Positions 63,060 through 64,000 of a stretch of DNA of 64,000 bases are shown here, in pieces; the stretch's first letter is position 1; every line of letters starts with the position of its first letter. Made by a program: the position numbers and the translations under genes. Below the pieces are notes generated by a model. It saw only the letters and a program-made list of their open reading frames with translations. It made no database searches and was not told where the DNA came from. The DNA is from Siphonodentalium dalli (taxonomy: Eukaryota; Mollusca; Scaphopoda; Gadilida; Siphonodentaliidae). Where the stretch lies: assembly GCA_032622095.1 (NCBI GenBank), contig CP136065.1, positions 98,463,343-98,527,342 of the forward strand, given 5' to 3'.

Positions 63060-64000
63060 ATTTAATTCATGGTATATCATTAGATAAAAACATGTATGAA
63101 TTTGTTGGAAATTAGTGCCAAACATATTTGTATCAACTTTTGTCTCTTCGATTGTACCGCGTGAAGTTATATATAGAACAGACAGACAGAAAGACAGACA
63201 GACAGCACAATTTGATTTATTGTATCATTTGAGAAGAACGTGTCTGAATTTGATGGTAATTGGTACTAAAAATATTTTGTATCAGTTTTTGGTGACCCTC
63301 CCGTCACTATTTCGGACTCAAGCTACACACACAAAGACTCATTATAGATTAGAGATGCATATATATGAAACTGGTGAAAATTGGCGAGTATACAAATTCG
63401 TATCATATTGAAGGTCCCCATATCTCTCACCCATAGGGCACCAATTGTTGTGTCTAAACCACACGATAAGATTCCTCGTATCACGGAGAAGAATATGTAT
63501 CAATCTGGTGGAAATCGGAACTAAACATATAGATATAATGTCCCTCGCATCTCTATACACCACTGACTCGAATGGCCCCACTTGTGACATCCTTAAACCA
63601 CACAATTACACTCCTGATATCATGGAGATGATTGTTTATAAGTTTGGTGATAATCGGCGACTTAACAATATTTTTTTTTATCAAATTTAGTGCCAATCCC
63701 TCCCTCCCCATCTCTCACATAAACAGCACCACTATGGCGTCTTTAAATCACACGATCAGATTCCTCGTATCATGGATAAGAACGTGTATCAATTTGGTGG
63801 AAATTGGCGCCAAAAAAATTGTGCATCAATTCTGGTGCCCCTGTCCCATTCAATACACCCCTGACTCGAATGAGGCCACACTTGACAGATATAAGCCACA
63901 CCATTAGATTCATCATACCAAGGGGATGCTTTTGTATAAGTGTGGTGGCAATCGGCGACTAAACCAATTATTATCAAATTTAGTGCCCACCCCCTCCCAA
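63060..64000 (+). repeat. Tandem repeat, period about 147 bp, continues past window
   Basis: Landmarks of the type CCTCGTATCATGGAGAAGAA followed by GTATCAATTTGGTGGAAATTGGCGAC occur near 63471, 63613, 63763 and 63908, with more diverged units near 63075, 63221 and 63339. Each unit also has a pyrimidine-rich CCCCTCCC segment and ACCACACGATTAGATT. A (GACA)n stretch is at 63180-63207. Open frames here are repeat artefacts. Confidence 0.75.

Overview
The window is AT-rich animal DNA. Genes are split by introns, long stretches are non-coding, and it is dense with decayed LINEs, a tRNA-derived SINE, TTAA-site MITEs, palindromes and minisatellites. The repeat types, a C-R-C-x-C juxtamembrane module and a GGGAGATAAC-type motif near 23.6 kb point to a lophotrochozoan, most likely a mollusc. 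This is inference; the species cannot be read from the sequence.

The main content is a pair of paralogous genes in inverted, tail-to-tail orientation. Gene A is on the + strand (10750-33309) and gene B on the - strand (57526-43819). Each has four exons: a signal peptide, two exons that together form a six-cysteine C-type lectin-like domain (CTLD), and a last exon with a Ser/Thr-rich mucin-like tandem-repeat stalk, a C-R-C-x-C juxtamembrane module, one transmembrane helix and a short basic tail. Exons 1-3 have identical lengths in the two genes (76, 172 and 233 nt), and the splice phases (1, 2, 1) agree. Gene A is open throughout (401 codons). Gene B has one in-frame TAG between stalk and membrane anchor, so as written it encodes a soluble lectin-mucin or is a recent pseudogene.

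Layout: 0-4 kb, no gene seen. 4.1-9.4 kb, a large foldback-like structure with 155-bp tandem repeats in its arms and a roughly 21-bp minisatellite that reverses orientation near the middle. 10.1-10.3 kb, a LINE 3' tail. 10.6-33.5 kb, gene A, whose introns carry a nested LINE/piggyBac-like MITE/second MITE, a SINE with target duplications, a degraded LINE C-terminus, more MITEs and a 3.4-kb broken LINE. 33.5-43.7 kb, the spacer between the two 3' ends, with minisatellites and another palindromic MITE but no gene I can support. 43.8-57.6 kb, gene B, with other MITEs and a 190-bp satellite. 58.9-60.2 kb, a broken MADF-type DNA-binding protein gene. 61-64 kb, a long palindrome and a roughly 147-bp tandem array running to the window edge.

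The two lectin genes probably work at or outside the cell surface as recognition or mucosal receptors, one anchored and one possibly soluble. That role is inferred from domain architecture only.
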